In this document: in pieces, positions 12,095 to 22,844 of the stretch | How positions within the stretch are numbered: the stretch's first letter is position 1 | How the letters are laid out: each line of letters opens with the position of its first letter | Assembly: GCA_037176725.1 (NCBI GenBank) | Contig: JAZBRS010000020.1 | Location: forward strand, 99,714,501 to 99,778,500 | Length of the DNA stretch: 64,000 nucleotides | Reading direction: 5' to 3' | DNA from: Posidonia oceanica | Taxonomy: Eukaryota > Streptophyta > Magnoliopsida > Alismatales > Posidoniaceae | Position numbers and translations under genes: made by a program | The notes under the pieces: generated by a model | The model's database searches: none | What the model was told of the DNA's origin: nothing | What the model saw: only the letters and a program-made list of their open reading frames with translations

Positions 12095-13010
12095 CGGTCG
12101 GATAGTTTACGGTCCTATCAACCGGGAGCGATAGTTTACGGACCTATCAACCGGGAGCGATAGTTTATGGACCTATCAACCGGAAGCGATAGTTTACAGA
12201 CCTATCAACCAGAAGCGATAGTTTATGAACCTATCAACCAGAAGCGATAGTTTACGGACCTATCAATCGGAAGCGATAGTTTATGGACCTATCAACCGGA
12301 AGCAGTTGTGAGTGATAGTTACTGGGTATCAGCCGTATAACGCAAATGCCAGAGAGTGATAGTTTACGGTCCTATCAACCGGAAGTGATAGTTTACGGGC
12401 CTATCAACCGGGAGCGATAGTTTACGGGCCTATCAACCGGGAGCGATAGTTTACGGTCCTATCAACCGGAAAGGGCATTTGCGAGTGATAGTTACTGGAT
12501 ATCAGCCGTATAACATGATTGGCGCAGCGATAATTTATGGTCCTATTAACCGGAAGCGATAGTTTACGGACCTATCAATCGGGAGCGATAGTTTACGGAC
12601 CTATCAACCGGAAAGCGCAATCATGAGGAATAGTTACTGGATATCAGCCGTATAATGCAATTGCAAGTGATAGTTTACAGTCCTATCAGCCGGAAGCGAT
12701 AGTTTACGGGCCTATCAACCGGAAGTGATAGTTTACGGTCATATCAACCGGAAAGTGCAATTGCAAGGGACAGTTACTGGATGTCAGCCGTATAACGTAA
12801 TTGCAAGTGATAGTTTCGGATATCAGCCAAGGATGAGTTTTGGATCATCAGCCAGAGAATGATAGTTTACGGCCCTATCAACCGGAAGGTGCAATTACGA
12901 AGGACAGTTACTGGATGTCAGCCGTATAACACAACTGCGAACTGGATAAGACATCAGCCGAAGATGATAGTTTACGGTCCTATCAACCGGAAAGAGCAAT
13001 GATTGATTGA
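12095..13010. repeat. 29-bp hairpin tandem array, element 1
   Basis: More than 20 units of GATAGTTTACGGACCTATC followed by AACCGGGAGC (29 bp). They are interspersed with variants reading GATAGTTACTGG(A/G)TATCAGCCG. Each unit contains the inverted pair GATAG...CTATC (or GATA...TATC), so each can form a small stem. It lies between the DUF7745-like ORF and the 3' LTR. Bases 13010-13140 add a short array of TTGATTGATATTGATAAGAA units. Confidence 0.9.
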
Positions 13011-13139
13011 AATTGATAAGAAAAAGAGGATTGATTGAAATTGATAAGAAAAAGAGGATTGATTGATATTGATAAGAAAAAGGAGTGATTGATTGATATT
13101 GATAAGAAAAAGGAGTGATTGATTGATTGATAAGAGAAA

Positions 13140-14240
13140 GATTGATAAGATATCGGACTTATCGGCCGGCAAAGGGAAAGAGACGATAAGATATCGGACT
13201 TATCGGCCGACAAAAGGAAAGAGATGATAAGATATCGAACTTATCGGCTGGAAAAGAGGGGATAAGGGAATGATAAGATATCGGACTTATCGGCCGGCAA
13301 AGGGAGAGAGATGATAAGATATCGGACTTATCGGCCGGCAAAGGGAAAGAGATGATAAGATATCGAACTTATCGGCTGGCAAAGGGAAAGAGATGATAAG
13401 ATATCGGACTTATCGGCCGACAAATGAATAAAAGAATAGAATGATAAGATATCGGACTTATCGGCCGGCAAAGAGGGGATAAGGGAGTGATAAGATATCA
13501 GACTTATCGGTCGGCAAAGGGAAAGAGATGATAAGATATCGGACTTATCAGCCGACAAAGTGAAAGAGAATAGAATGATAAGATATCGGACTTATCGGCT
13601 GGAAAAGAGGGGATAGAGGAGTGATAAGATATCGGACTTATCGGCCGGCAAAGGGAAAGAGATGATAAGATATCGAACTTATCGGCCGACAAAGGGAAAG
13701 AGAATAGAATGATAAGATATCAGACTTATCGGCCGGCAAAGAGGGGATAGAGGAGTGATAAGATATCGAACTTATCGGCCGACAAAGGGAAAGAGAATAG
13801 AATGATAAGATATCGGACTTATCGGCCAGCAAAGAGAAAGAGATGATAAGATATCGGACTTATCGACCGGCAAAGAGGGGATAAGGGAGTGATAAGATAT
13901 CGGACTTATCAGCCGACAAAGGGAAAGAGATGATAAGATATCGGACTTATCGGCCGGCAAATGAATAAAAGAATAGAATGATAAGATATCCGACTTATCG
14001 GTCGGCAAAGAGGGGATGGAGGAATGATAAGATATCGGACTTATCGACCGGCAAAGGGAAAGAGAAGATAAGATATCGGACTTATCGGCTGACAAAGGGA
14101 AAAAGAATAGAATGGTAAGATATCGGACTTATTGGCCGGCAAAGAGGGGATAGAGGAGTGATAAGATATCGGACTTATCGATCGACAAAGGGAAAGAGAA
14201 TAGAATGATAAGATATCGGACTTATCGGCCGGCAAATAAA
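13140..14240. repeat. 41-bp hairpin tandem array, element 1
   Basis: About 25 units of GATAAGATATCGGACTTATC followed by GGCCGGCAAAGGGAAAGAGAT (41 bp, with 38-56 bp variants). Every unit has GATAAG paired with CTTATC around a GATATC core. The apparent proteins on the minus strand (repeats of ADKSDILSSLSLCRPISPIS) are the array read as codons and are not genes. Confidence 0.92.
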
Positions 14241-14775
14241 TGGGTTTCGCGAGAGCGAAACATCTCATGATACCAGGAATATCACGAGGGAAAGAGAGGG
14301 AGAATGATACCAAGGGGCGATCAAAAGATGCCCTAGTATCAGGATGATACCAGGGGTTGGCCAACGCGTCCTTGGCATCTAAAGCAGACGATGAAGACAA
14401 AACTGTCGTGTTTGCCAGACGAGTAGTTTAGGATACCAACCCAAAGATGATGACAGGTTGACGGACCTATCGCTGAGCAGTTGGGGGTGCCAGCCCGTTG
14501 ATGAAGATCCGGATGACGGTGCCCGGTAGCTTGTTTGCTCAGATGTCATGAGTCGACAGTTGGGTTGACTGATGAGGACTTTTCCCACGGTGTTTGGCAG
14601 CAAGTTTGGCTAGGGGCCCTGCAGATATGATTGATATGATGATGTATGCACTTGAAATAGATTTGAAATGCAAACAGGTGGCTCAGAACGCCTTTGTATT
14701 GATTGAACTTGATTACATGCCTATAACAGGCCAAAAGTTTACAGCAGAAAATAGGCAGACAGTTACATGGACGCT
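14241..14775 (-). other. Non-coding spacer between the arrays and the DUF7745-like ORF
   Basis: The stretch continues the hairpin theme with single copies, for example GTTTCGC-GAGA-GCGAAAC near 14245, and pairs of GATACCA with later TGGTATC-like words. I see no gene in it. Similar hairpin words occur in element 3 near 40080-40280, so this is shared 3' non-coding sequence. Confidence 0.55.
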
Positions 14776-15978
14776 CTAGTCAGTCCTGACTTTCTTTGCC
14801 TTTCTGGAGTCAGGGAACTGAGGAGCACCAAGAGGTATCTCATTGATAGGCCAGAAAGCTTGTACCTCCGTTAGATATTCGGGAGTGCATCCCGAGCCTT
14901 GTGCAGATGCTAGGTCAGTAGACCGCACTCCATGCTGCATGAGATCAGCCAGTTTTGCTGTAGCGGATGCTGTCCCGTAAGGATATGCCTGAAGTAGTCT
15001 TGGGGCTGTGCTGTCTATGAAGGTGCCCTACTGGAGTCCGAACTGCCGCATGACCCGGATGGGGTGATACTCCACGCCTCCAGTGAATCCAGGTAGCACC
15101 ACGAGTCACGCGTTGCGGGTATTGAAGAACATAGTGAAGGGCTCAGCCGCAGACGGGATGATGCGCCAGGTGACGGTGTCGTCCGTCAGCTCAGATAACT
15201 TATTGTATTCTTCGGGGACCTTCTTGATTGTCTTGGCATGGCCACTATTGCAGTATGTTTCAATAATGTAGCCCCAGGGGCGCAGCAAGTCTAGTTCAAG
15301 ATGTGCAGCCAGCCAGATCTGTACTAGCACTCTGCAGCCGTGGAAGTGGCGGCAGCGGTGGGAGATGCGGTCCAGTCCACAATAAGTTTCAGCCAAGACA
15401 ACCGGTGCCAGGTCGATCTGCCTAGTCACCACAGCTAATGCTATTTCAGCAATTTCTATCGCGACTGTCATCCGGCCATGAGTGAAAATCAGCTCTCCCA
15501 GAAATCAGGTGACAAATCCCCGAAGCCACAAATCTTCTCTGAGTTCAGCACGCTTGTCTATGATTTCATCAAAGTAGTGCTAGCGCAGCATGGGCGCGGG
15601 GCCGCTGGTGCAGATCAGTCTTTGCTAGCACCTGTCAGTAGATAGCCCAGATAGCTTGCAGAGGACCGCTATGTATTTGTCATGGCTCATGAAAATGGGC
15701 GGTCCCATCAGCCGGGAGAAGCCACAGATGCAGCGCACCTCCTCCAGAGTAGGTGTCAGTTCAGTTCTTCCGAAGCGGAAGACATGGTGCGCCGGCTTCC
15801 AGAATCTTGCGGTAGCGCACAAAAGATGATGGCTCACTTCGACATCAGCTGCTTTCAGCAATTTCGTAGGTATGCCCTAGAGGCATAGCTTCTCGTAGTC
15901 ATCTTGAGTAAGCTTGCCAATCCTGCCCTGAAGGGCTTCAGAACAGTGCACTGGGGTTTCAAGAGTTGGATAACCCAT
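14776..15978 (-). pseudogene. DUF7745-like (PMD superfamily) ORF downstream of pol in element 1
   Basis: One frame of 400 codons runs from ATG at 15978 to TAG at 14776. It is interrupted by TAG at 15877, 15625, 15580 and 15028 and by TGA at 15505 and 15106. Family marks in order: KLTQDDYEKLCL, ARFWKPAHHVFRFGRTELTP, TLEEVRCICGF, HYFDEIIDKRAELREDLWLRG, APVVLAETYCGL, HGCRVLVQIWLAAHL and, near the C-terminus, VEYHPIRVMRQFG. The same layout is seen in plant transposon proteins annotated DUF7745 and, more distantly, in the PMD of MAIN/MAIL proteins. Their biochemical role is unknown. It lies in sense orientation 3' of integrase; in classical Ogre elements the extra ORF lies upstream of gag. Repairing none of the stops, I call it a decayed gene; family assignment rests on remembered consensus. 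Confidence 0.72.
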
Positions 15979-17483
15979 GGCGCAGGCCGCAGGGGTACAG
16001 GCAGATGCTGCAAAGCTTGAAGGTACCTGTTATCAATACTGTAGATAGTCAGAACACACAGGCATATAATCTTTTGCAGAAAGCAGAATCCGAGACTGAT
16101 AAAGCAGTTCATATTGTATTCAGCAATTAATATCAGAACAAAACAGCTAAGCAATCATAAGCAGGAAAGATCTGTAGCAGTCTTGCTGACACGGGGCGAG
16201 GGCTCAGCAAGAGATCTAGACCAGCGCAGCTCGAACGGCGTCAACGCGTGCTTGGCAAGGAGCACTGTCTCAGAGTCGAAGCGAGTTGCAGAGCGAGACG
16301 ATTGATAGGAAAGAAGGATGATTGAAGATGCATGTATGCATGATGCAAGTTGGTGTGCTTGAGAGATGATTAGTATGCTTTTGTGCCCTCAGCATACGGA
16401 GTGCTTTGGTGCCTGCTGCAGAGGAAGGGAGTGATCCCTGACTCACTGGGCCCTACTTGGACTCTTAGCTTGCTGGTGGCACTCCGGAATGGGTGTTGGC
16501 AGTATACAGGTGGTGGTGGTGAGGACAGGCTACTTGCCGAGCTCTCAGGACCTACACCTACTTTTTCTGCTCTCTTTTTTTATTTCTCCCTCGTGGGTAT
16601 GCAGTCATTCTCTGCCCCTAGCCAGGAGATGGTAAGTGTTTGTTTTTGGAGGGAAGTGGTAGACCCTTTTAGGCTTACACCCTTGGGTTTCTTGTAAGGT
16701 ACGGGGGGATGATGTTGCCTATATTTTTGGGCTGAATCTTGCCCTTTTCTTTTCTTCCTTTTTTTTTCTGCTTTGCTTGCTTTTCCTCCCTTTTTTTTTG
16801 TTTTTGTTCTATTTCTTTTTTTTGCTTGTTTGATTTCTCTCTTTTTTTCTTCTCTTTTTTTTTTCACAGGCTTTTGCTATCCCCATTTTGGAGGTAAAAG
16901 GAAGGGTGTTTGAGCTGTGCTGAATGTGGACTTTGGGTCTGCTATGTGATAGGTAGAAGGAGCAAAGTTAGACTGCACACCCCTGTCTCTAGGGCCGGCT
17001 TCTTTCTTCGTCTTCTATTCCTTGGATGTGCTCAAGCCTAGATGTCTATTCTCACTTTTTTCAACTCACATCCTAACATTTTTTCTCCCTCAGAGGTGTA
17101 TGTCCTTACGAGTTTGGGCAGTTCGCCTGTCCTATTTGGTGGCGGCTCCCTCACTTGCTAAGGCATCTAAGTAGTGCCGGGTGAGGCAGGGTGGACTCTT
17201 TCCAGAGCAGGCAAGCACTTCCGATTTTCATCACCGGGCAAAAGATGCAATATGCGACTTGAGAGGATGACGATGATGATTTGAAAAGGATTGATGCATG
17301 TTTCGAGAGGATGACGATGATGATTTGAAAAAAGATGCATGTTTAGGATAGAAGAAGCATGAGTGCATGTTCAAGAACAAAAGTAAGAAACAAGATAGTA
17401 GATGCAAGAAGGAAAGGAATGCAAGAAGTGAGAATGTAAGTGTGTAGGTGGGAGAAGGATATCTGCAACGGGGCCACCTTCGG
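15979..17483 (-). other. 3' non-coding region between integrase and the DUF7745-like ORF
   Basis: From about 16370 to 17230 it matches 40735-41460 of element 3, beginning TGCCCTCAGCAT on the plus strand and including long pyrimidine runs (16560-16870). Shared words include CTCCCTCACTT and CTAAGTAG. Bases 17230-17430 are A/G-rich with repeated GATGACGATGATGATTTG. No frame here resembles a protein. Conservation between two element copies without coding suggests a functional untranslated region. Confidence 0.6.
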
Positions 17484-19730
17484 CTACTGATAGTACTTCT
17501 TGAGGTAGCAGAGGTTGACAGGCTCAGACTGCTCGACTTGATCCATATCCTCAAGGGTTACGGCGCCGCCCAAAAAGACTTGCTTCACCACAAAGGGGCC
17601 ACGCCAGTTAGGTCGGAATTTCCCTCGACCATCAGGCAAGTGGATGGCACACAGAACAAGGTCCCCTGTCTGGAAACCTCTCGGCTGAACTTTCTTCAAG
17701 TATGACCTGGCCATTCTCTTTTGATAGCAGTGAGCATTATGCATAGCTTGCAGCCTGTGCTTATCAATCAAGTTCAGTTGGACGCAGCGGTCTTCGACCC
17801 AGTCTGCTTCATCCAACTCAACTTCGCGTAGGATCCACAGTGAGGGAATCTCTACCTCAACGGGCAGCACCGCCTCCATGCCATACACCAGAGAGTAAAG
17901 GGTGGCGCCTGTTGAAGTGCGGACAGATGTCTTGTACGCCCAGAGTGCGTAAGGAGGCTTGTCGTGCCAGTCCTTATGAGTTTCCGCCATTTTCTTTACG
18001 ATCTTTACCAGATTTTTGTTGGCGGACTCCACCGCACTGTTCATCTGTGGTCGGTAAGGCAAGGATCTGTGATGCTTGATATTGAAGCTCTGCAGATAGT
18101 CTTCGATCCTCTTAGCAATGAAATATGTGCCATTGTCAGATATAATTGCATGCGGGACCCCATACCGGGCTATGATATTGTTTCTGATGAACTTTTCCAT
18201 AGCCACGGCAGTCACCGTCTTGTAGGAGGTCGCTTCCACCCATTTAATGAAGTAATCAATCGCTACCAGAATGTAACGTTGACCATTAGAAGCTGAAGGG
18301 TGAATGGCGCCAATGACATCAATCCCGCAGGTGGAGAAGGGCCATGGCGACGACATGCTGTGCAGCTCTTGTGGGGACAGTCGAATAAAGTTGCCGTGCA
18401 CTTGGCAGTTATGGCATCTGCGCACGAATCGGCAGCAGTCAGCTTCCATAGTCAGCCAGTAGTATCCTTGCGGCATTATCTTCTTGGCTAGGAGGACTCC
18501 ATTCATGTGCGGGCCACAGGTCCCCGCATGCACTTGAAGCATTAGCGCATCAGCCTCTGATTTGTTCAGGCAGCGCAGGAGCATTTGATTGTATGATCTT
18601 TTGTACAATTGTCCCGCCCCCAATACATACTTTGACGCTAGACGCGTCATAGTTCTCTTGTCCACTGGTGAGGTACCGGGGGGAAAGCTGTCAAATTCTA
18701 AGAAAGCTTTTATGTCTTTGTACCAGGGCTGCTCCTCTGTTGTTGAATCTGCCTCCTCGATGCTCATACAGTGTGCAGGCTGCTCAATGCGAGTAACAGA
18801 TACATCTATTGTGCTGTCTTCAGGTATGCTGAGCCAGGACGCCAAGGTAGCTAACGCATCTGCATATGCGTTCCTTGCTCGGTTCATGTATACGAAGCGG
18901 ATGCTTGCAAATTGTTCTATCAGCTTCAGCAGGTGTTCATGATATGGCAGTAGTTTCGGATCTTTCATTTTCCACTCGCCATTGACTTGAGAGATCACCA
19001 ACATAGCATCGCCGTGCACCAGCAGCTTCTGTACCTCATGCTTGAGGGCAACATTCAGTCCTAGGATGCATGCCTCGTACTCTGCTTCGTTGTTGGTGCA
19101 CTTGAAGGTCAGCTTCCTGGAGAAGGGAATCATCTGTCCCTGGGGCGTTGTCAGCACTGCGCCTACGCCTCGGCCCTTTTTGTTTACAGCACCATCAAAA
19201 TATAGCTGCCATTGCTCCCGATCTTCAGGGTCTTTGTCTTCAGAGTCCTCCATTGCAAACAGAATGTCTTCATCTGGAAACTGCGTCTGGAGTGGCTGAT
19301 ATTCAGGCAGTGGGAGATCAGCAAGATGGTCCGCCATAGCTTGACCCTTCATGGATTTTTGCGTGCCAAAGGTGATGTCGTACTGAGACAGTAGCACCTG
19401 CCACTTAGCACATCTGCCTACCATGGCCGGTTTTTGAAAGAGAAACTTGATTGGATCATGCCGGCATAAGAGCTGGACTGGGTATGCCATCATGTAGTGC
19501 CTCAATTTCTGTGCAGCCCAGACGAGGGACAGGCAGGTCTTCTCTATTGTACTGTACCTGGCTTCGCATTCATTGAACTTCTTGCTCAGGTAGTAGATGG
19601 CACGCTCCTTTCTGCCAGATTCGTCATGTTGGCCCAAGACGGCATCCATGGAATGTTGCGTGGTAGAAAGGTAGAGAAGCAAGGGTCTCCCTGTAGTGGG
19701 GGGAACCAAGACAGGAGGCTTAATCAGCAG
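17484..19730 (-). CDS. Pol, second part: RNase H, archaeal-type RNase H, integrase (element 1)
   Basis: This is the C-terminal half of the polyprotein, in the same frame as RT but separated from it by a TAG at 19731-19733. Numbering from codon 1 at 19709, residues 10-130 are the usual Ty3 RNase H. Its first catalytic Asp is replaced (LLYLSTT), as is usual when a second RNase H is present. Residues 167-292 are the archaeal-type RNase H with FDG (D172), NNEAEYE (E208), HGD (D234) and NAYAD (D284). Integrase follows: zinc-binding H394, H401, C432, C435; catalytic D464, D525 and E561, a DD35E spacing; and a GPF/Y-type module RPNWRGPFVVK near 700-709. The frame ends CYLKKYYQ then TAG. All listed catalytic residues of the second RNase H and integrase are intact. 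Its products would remove the primer RNA and insert the cDNA in the nucleus. Confidence 0.93.
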   Translation of the reverse strand: MLIKPPVLVPPTTGRPLLLYLSTTQHSMDAVLGQHDESGRKERAIYYLSKKFNECEARYSTIEKTCLSLVWAAQKLRHYMMAYPVQLLCRHDPIKFLFQKPAMVGRCAKWQVLLSQYDITFGTQKSMKGQAMADHLADLPLPEYQPLQTQFPDEDILFAMEDSEDKDPEDREQWQLYFDGAVNKKGRGVGAVLTTPQGQMIPFSRKLTFKCTNNEAEYEACILGLNVALKHEVQKLLVHGDAMLVISQVNGEWKMKDPKLLPYHEHLLKLIEQFASIRFVYMNRARNAYADALATLASWLSIPEDSTIDVSVTRIEQPAHCMSIEEADSTTEEQPWYKDIKAFLEFDSFPPGTSPVDKRTMTRLASKYVLGAGQLYKRSYNQMLLRCLNKSEADALMLQVHAGTCGPHMNGVLLAKKIMPQGYYWLTMEADCCRFVRRCHNCQVHGNFIRLSPQELHSMSSPWPFSTCGIDVIGAIHPSASNGQRYILVAIDYFIKWVEATSYKTVTAVAMEKFIRNNIIARYGVPHAIISDNGTYFIAKRIEDYLQSFNIKHHRSLPYRPQMNSAVESANKNLVKIVKKMAETHKDWHDKPPYALWAYKTSVRTSTGATLYSLVYGMEAVLPVEVEIPSLWILREVELDEADWVEDRCVQLNLIDKHRLQAMHNAHCYQKRMARSYLKKVQPRGFQTGDLVLCAIHLPDGRGKFRPNWRGPFVVKQVFLGGAVTLEDMDQVEQSEPVNLCYLKKYYQ

Positions 19731-21798
19731 CTACTTGATCTTGGCAAATGCAGCCTGACACTCCTCACTGCAATGAATCTGCGCATTCTTCTTCAGAAGC
19801 TTGAATATAGGTTCACAGATGGACGTAAGCTGTGCAATGAAGCGACTGATGTATTGTAAACGCCCAAGCAGACCTCTGACCTCCTTTTTAGTCTGAGGGG
19901 GTGGCATATCCACGATGGCTTTTGCCTTCATCGGGTCTACCTCAATCCCCCTTTGGCTAACAATGTAGCCCAGCAGTTTGCCAGATGATACCCCGAATAC
20001 ACACTTGTTGGGGTTCAGGCGCAGCTTGTATTTCCGTAGACAGGTAAAGAGCTTCTTTAGACAGGCAAGATGATCTTCAGACTCTTTGGTTTTAGCAATC
20101 ATGTCGTCTACATAGACCTCCACTTCTTGGTGCATGAGGTTGTGGAACAGCACAGTCATGGCCCTCTGATAGGTTGCGCCAGCATTCTTCAGCCCGAACG
20201 GCATGACTTGGTAGCAGAAGACTCCCCAAGGGGTGATGAATGAAGTCTTTTCCATGTCTTCTTCTACCATTTTGATCTGATTATATCCAGAAAAGCCGTC
20301 CATGAAAGAAAGCATCTTGTGGCCCGCTGTATTGTCGACTAGGACGTCAATGTGAGGCAATGGGAAGTCGTCCTTGGGACTCGCCTTGTTCAGGTCCCTA
20401 TAGTCGATGCAGATCCGGACGCGGCCATCTTTCTTGGGCACAGGTACAATGTTTGCCAGCCACTCAGGATAAAGGATGACCTTGAGGAAATTGACTCTAT
20501 GCTGTTTCATGATCTCTTCTTTGATCATAAGCAGCCACTGCGGTCGCCATCTTCTCAGCTTCTGCTTTACTGGCTTGGCATCTGGGTCCAGGGATAGATT
20601 GTGCACCACTATCTCTATGTCAAGGCCAACCATATCTTCATAACTCCAGGCGAAGATATCCACATATTCCTTCAGGAATGCGATGAACTCTGCTCGAGCC
20701 TGGGGGGACAGCTGGGCACTGATGCGAACCTCTCTGGCTTCCTCAGCTGTGCCGATATTGACAACCTCTGTTTCTTCCTCAACATGAAGGTTGGGGCCTT
20801 CTGGGTCATCGTCGTAGGGCCGGAACTCGAGCAGTGGTTCGTCAGTCTCATCCATGCCCGCATCATCCTCCTCTCCATAAACAATAAGTTCCGAGAGGAT
20901 CTCTTTCTCAAAAGAAGGATTTGTGACGTCGAAAGAGTGTATATGTTCTGCTGCTTGGCCCTGGTGACGCTTCAGGATGGTCATGCTTACTCGAGTATTC
21001 TTGTAGCCTCGATGCGCGACCTCTGTCCTGGCAACTTCTTCCGTCTGCTCTGGCCCGACTGATTCTGCTAAGTGCTCTGCTGATACTGCTGAGGGCCTTG
21101 CTGATTCTGCCACTGATACCGCTGATGGCCTTGCTACTGAGGCTGCTGACAATTCTGTTGCTGATTCTACTTTCTGCTCTGTTACTGCTGCTGCTTGGAC
21201 TGCTAGTGCTTCCTCCTCTGAGTCTTCTAGTGTGCTTGTGGAGGGTATGCCGGACTGGCGGCTGATCTGGGTATTGCCGCTTGCTACACTGCCCAAGTGA
21301 GGCATGTGCTGCACAAACCACCTAGACCCGCCTTCTGGTTGGAAGGTAATGAGCTCATCTGGTCTAGGGAAGTCCGGTATTGCCGAATCTTCCTCTAGGA
21401 CCATGATAGAGGCATGGTCTACTCGCAAAGGAGGGTCCGTAACCACGGCTTTCCCTTTCCTTTCCGTGGCTTGGTGCTCTGCCAGATCATCTGCTATCGA
21501 CTTGAGCTGTTCTTGATAAAGTAGCTCTAAGTCGGATATCCATGAATCGACCTGGGCTTCTATCGCCACTCCTTCCTCGTCATCCGAGGGTGAGTTGACG
21601 TAGTAGGCGCCGGGGGCCTGCGGCACAGGCCTGGCTGCAAGATGGATCGCTACCCTTGGTATTTGCATGGTCTGGCTCACGGGCACGCTTGATAGCAGCA
21701 GCTTCGGCATGGGAGATCCAAATAGACTGGTCAGCGGGGCTACAGATGGGTATGCTGCCAAGGTCACTGTTGCAGTTAGAGGGCAGGCGGAGGTGCTC
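19731..21798 (-). CDS. Pol, first part: reverse transcriptase (element 1)
   Basis: An open frame of about 680 codons ending in TAG at 19731-19733, where the frame then continues into RNase H. Numbering from 21767, residues 1-350 are a linker rich in Ala, Ser and Glu. The RT domain runs from about 380 to 620, with VPVPKKDGRVRICIDYRDLN, FMDGFSGYNQI, MPFGLKNAGATYQRAM and the catalytic YVDD at residues 552-555 (20103-20114). The RT thumb/connection leads to KIK just before the stop. Position and sequence place it in Ty3/gypsy, Tat branch. It copies genomic RNA into DNA inside the gag particle. The stop at 19731 reads TAG where Gln would fit. RT itself looks catalytically complete. Confidence 0.93.
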
Positions 21799-22844
21799 TT
21801 CTAAGGCCTCAAAGGCCGGGAGGCTATGATGCTCAATCGGTCCTCTGCATCTGGTGGTGACAGTGAGAGTGCGGCCTCTAACGCCACGGGGTCCTGCCAT
21901 GAGAGTTGCTGTTCTGTGGCAGGAGGATGTGAAGCGGACTGCGCCGGCTGCCTTCTCGATGACACGGCTGCAGAAGCGGGCCGAGTCGCGCTGCTGAGTG
22001 AGTTGTCTGACTGTCCCTCCAGAGAGAGTGACAGCGGTACTGATGCGACTGCGACCGCAGGTAGCCTACCTGATTGTGCCAGAAGGAGTGTCTCTGACTT
22101 CCGTGCTGCTACTGCTGCCTATGCTTGTAATGTGGATGTGGCTGCAGGAATATTAGAGCTTGTCAATTCTACCACAGAGCTTGCTGATTTGTCTACTGTA
22201 TTTGATGAAGGAAGAGCCGAACAAACTGACCAGGGTGCTTTCGTGCTGATCTGAGCCTTACTGCCAGTTGGGACTGCCTCTGTTGTGCCAGATTGCTCCT
22301 CATCCGAGTAGTAGTCCTCAACGCAGACCCAATCTTCCGTTGGCACTGCGACTTCATCATCAGTTGATCCCAGAACTCCTGCACTAGTGAAGTTAGTGAG
22401 GTCTCTGGAGATGGCAGGTTCCTGATCCTTCATTTGAAGGCAGTGATCTTTGCTGGGCTTGGGCACATAACCGAGGCCTTCAGATTTCCTTCGCTTCGCC
22501 GCTACGATCGGCTCTGCGATCCCCTGGCCGTGACGCCCGAGCGGTGTACCCTTTATGTAACCCCACCTGTGACATACATTTTCGACCATTCGAAAGGGGT
22601 TGTTGTGAACGGCCAAGGAGTTGGCGCGTTCAAGATCAGGAATGAAGTTAACCGGCTCGCACCGGTTAACGCGATACAAGGCTTCAGAAGTCTCAGGGTC
22701 AAATGGGATAGCTTGTGAAGAGACGGGGGAGACTGCCTCGATCCGCTCCTTCTCAAAGTTCTCCGCCATGACGACACATCGCCACGACGGTACTTTATCA
22801 TCCGATGGAGGGTTGAGGGAAGGACCTGATGCTTGTGGAGCCAA
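21799..22844 (-). CDS. Protease-RT linker region of Pol (element 1)
   Basis: The frame is the same as RT and is open except for TAG at 22119-22121 and TAG at about 21799-21801. The N-terminal part contains acidic and Pro/Ser-rich sequence and a conserved-looking block PVNFIPDLERANS...NPFRMVENVCHRWGYIKGTPLG, ending in EGLGYVPKPS. The frame joins protease by a one-base shift near 22790. Ogre elements are known to have a spliced intron between protease and RT. I do not see clear splice sites here and favour a plain frameshift. No catalytic function is assigned; it probably tethers protease to RT. Confidence 0.6.

Noticed and set aside
12095..14240. CRISPR-like look of regular repeats
   Set aside because: Units are contiguous with no unique spacers, in a plant retrotransposon; these are tandem arrays.
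12972..14400. Repeated minus-strand frames with ADKSDILSSLSLCRPISPIS
   Set aside because: Direct translation of the 41-bp hairpin array; not a gene.
19731..19733. UAG readthrough or reassigned stop codon between RT and RNase H
   Set aside because: TAGs occur at many non-equivalent sites in several genes and copies, where sister copies read CAG or CAA; decay is the simpler explanation.
22119..22844. Spliced intron between protease and RT as described for Ogre
   Set aside because: The region reads in frame with RT apart from two TAGs and I found no convincing donor and acceptor pair; a frameshift near 22790 explains the break.
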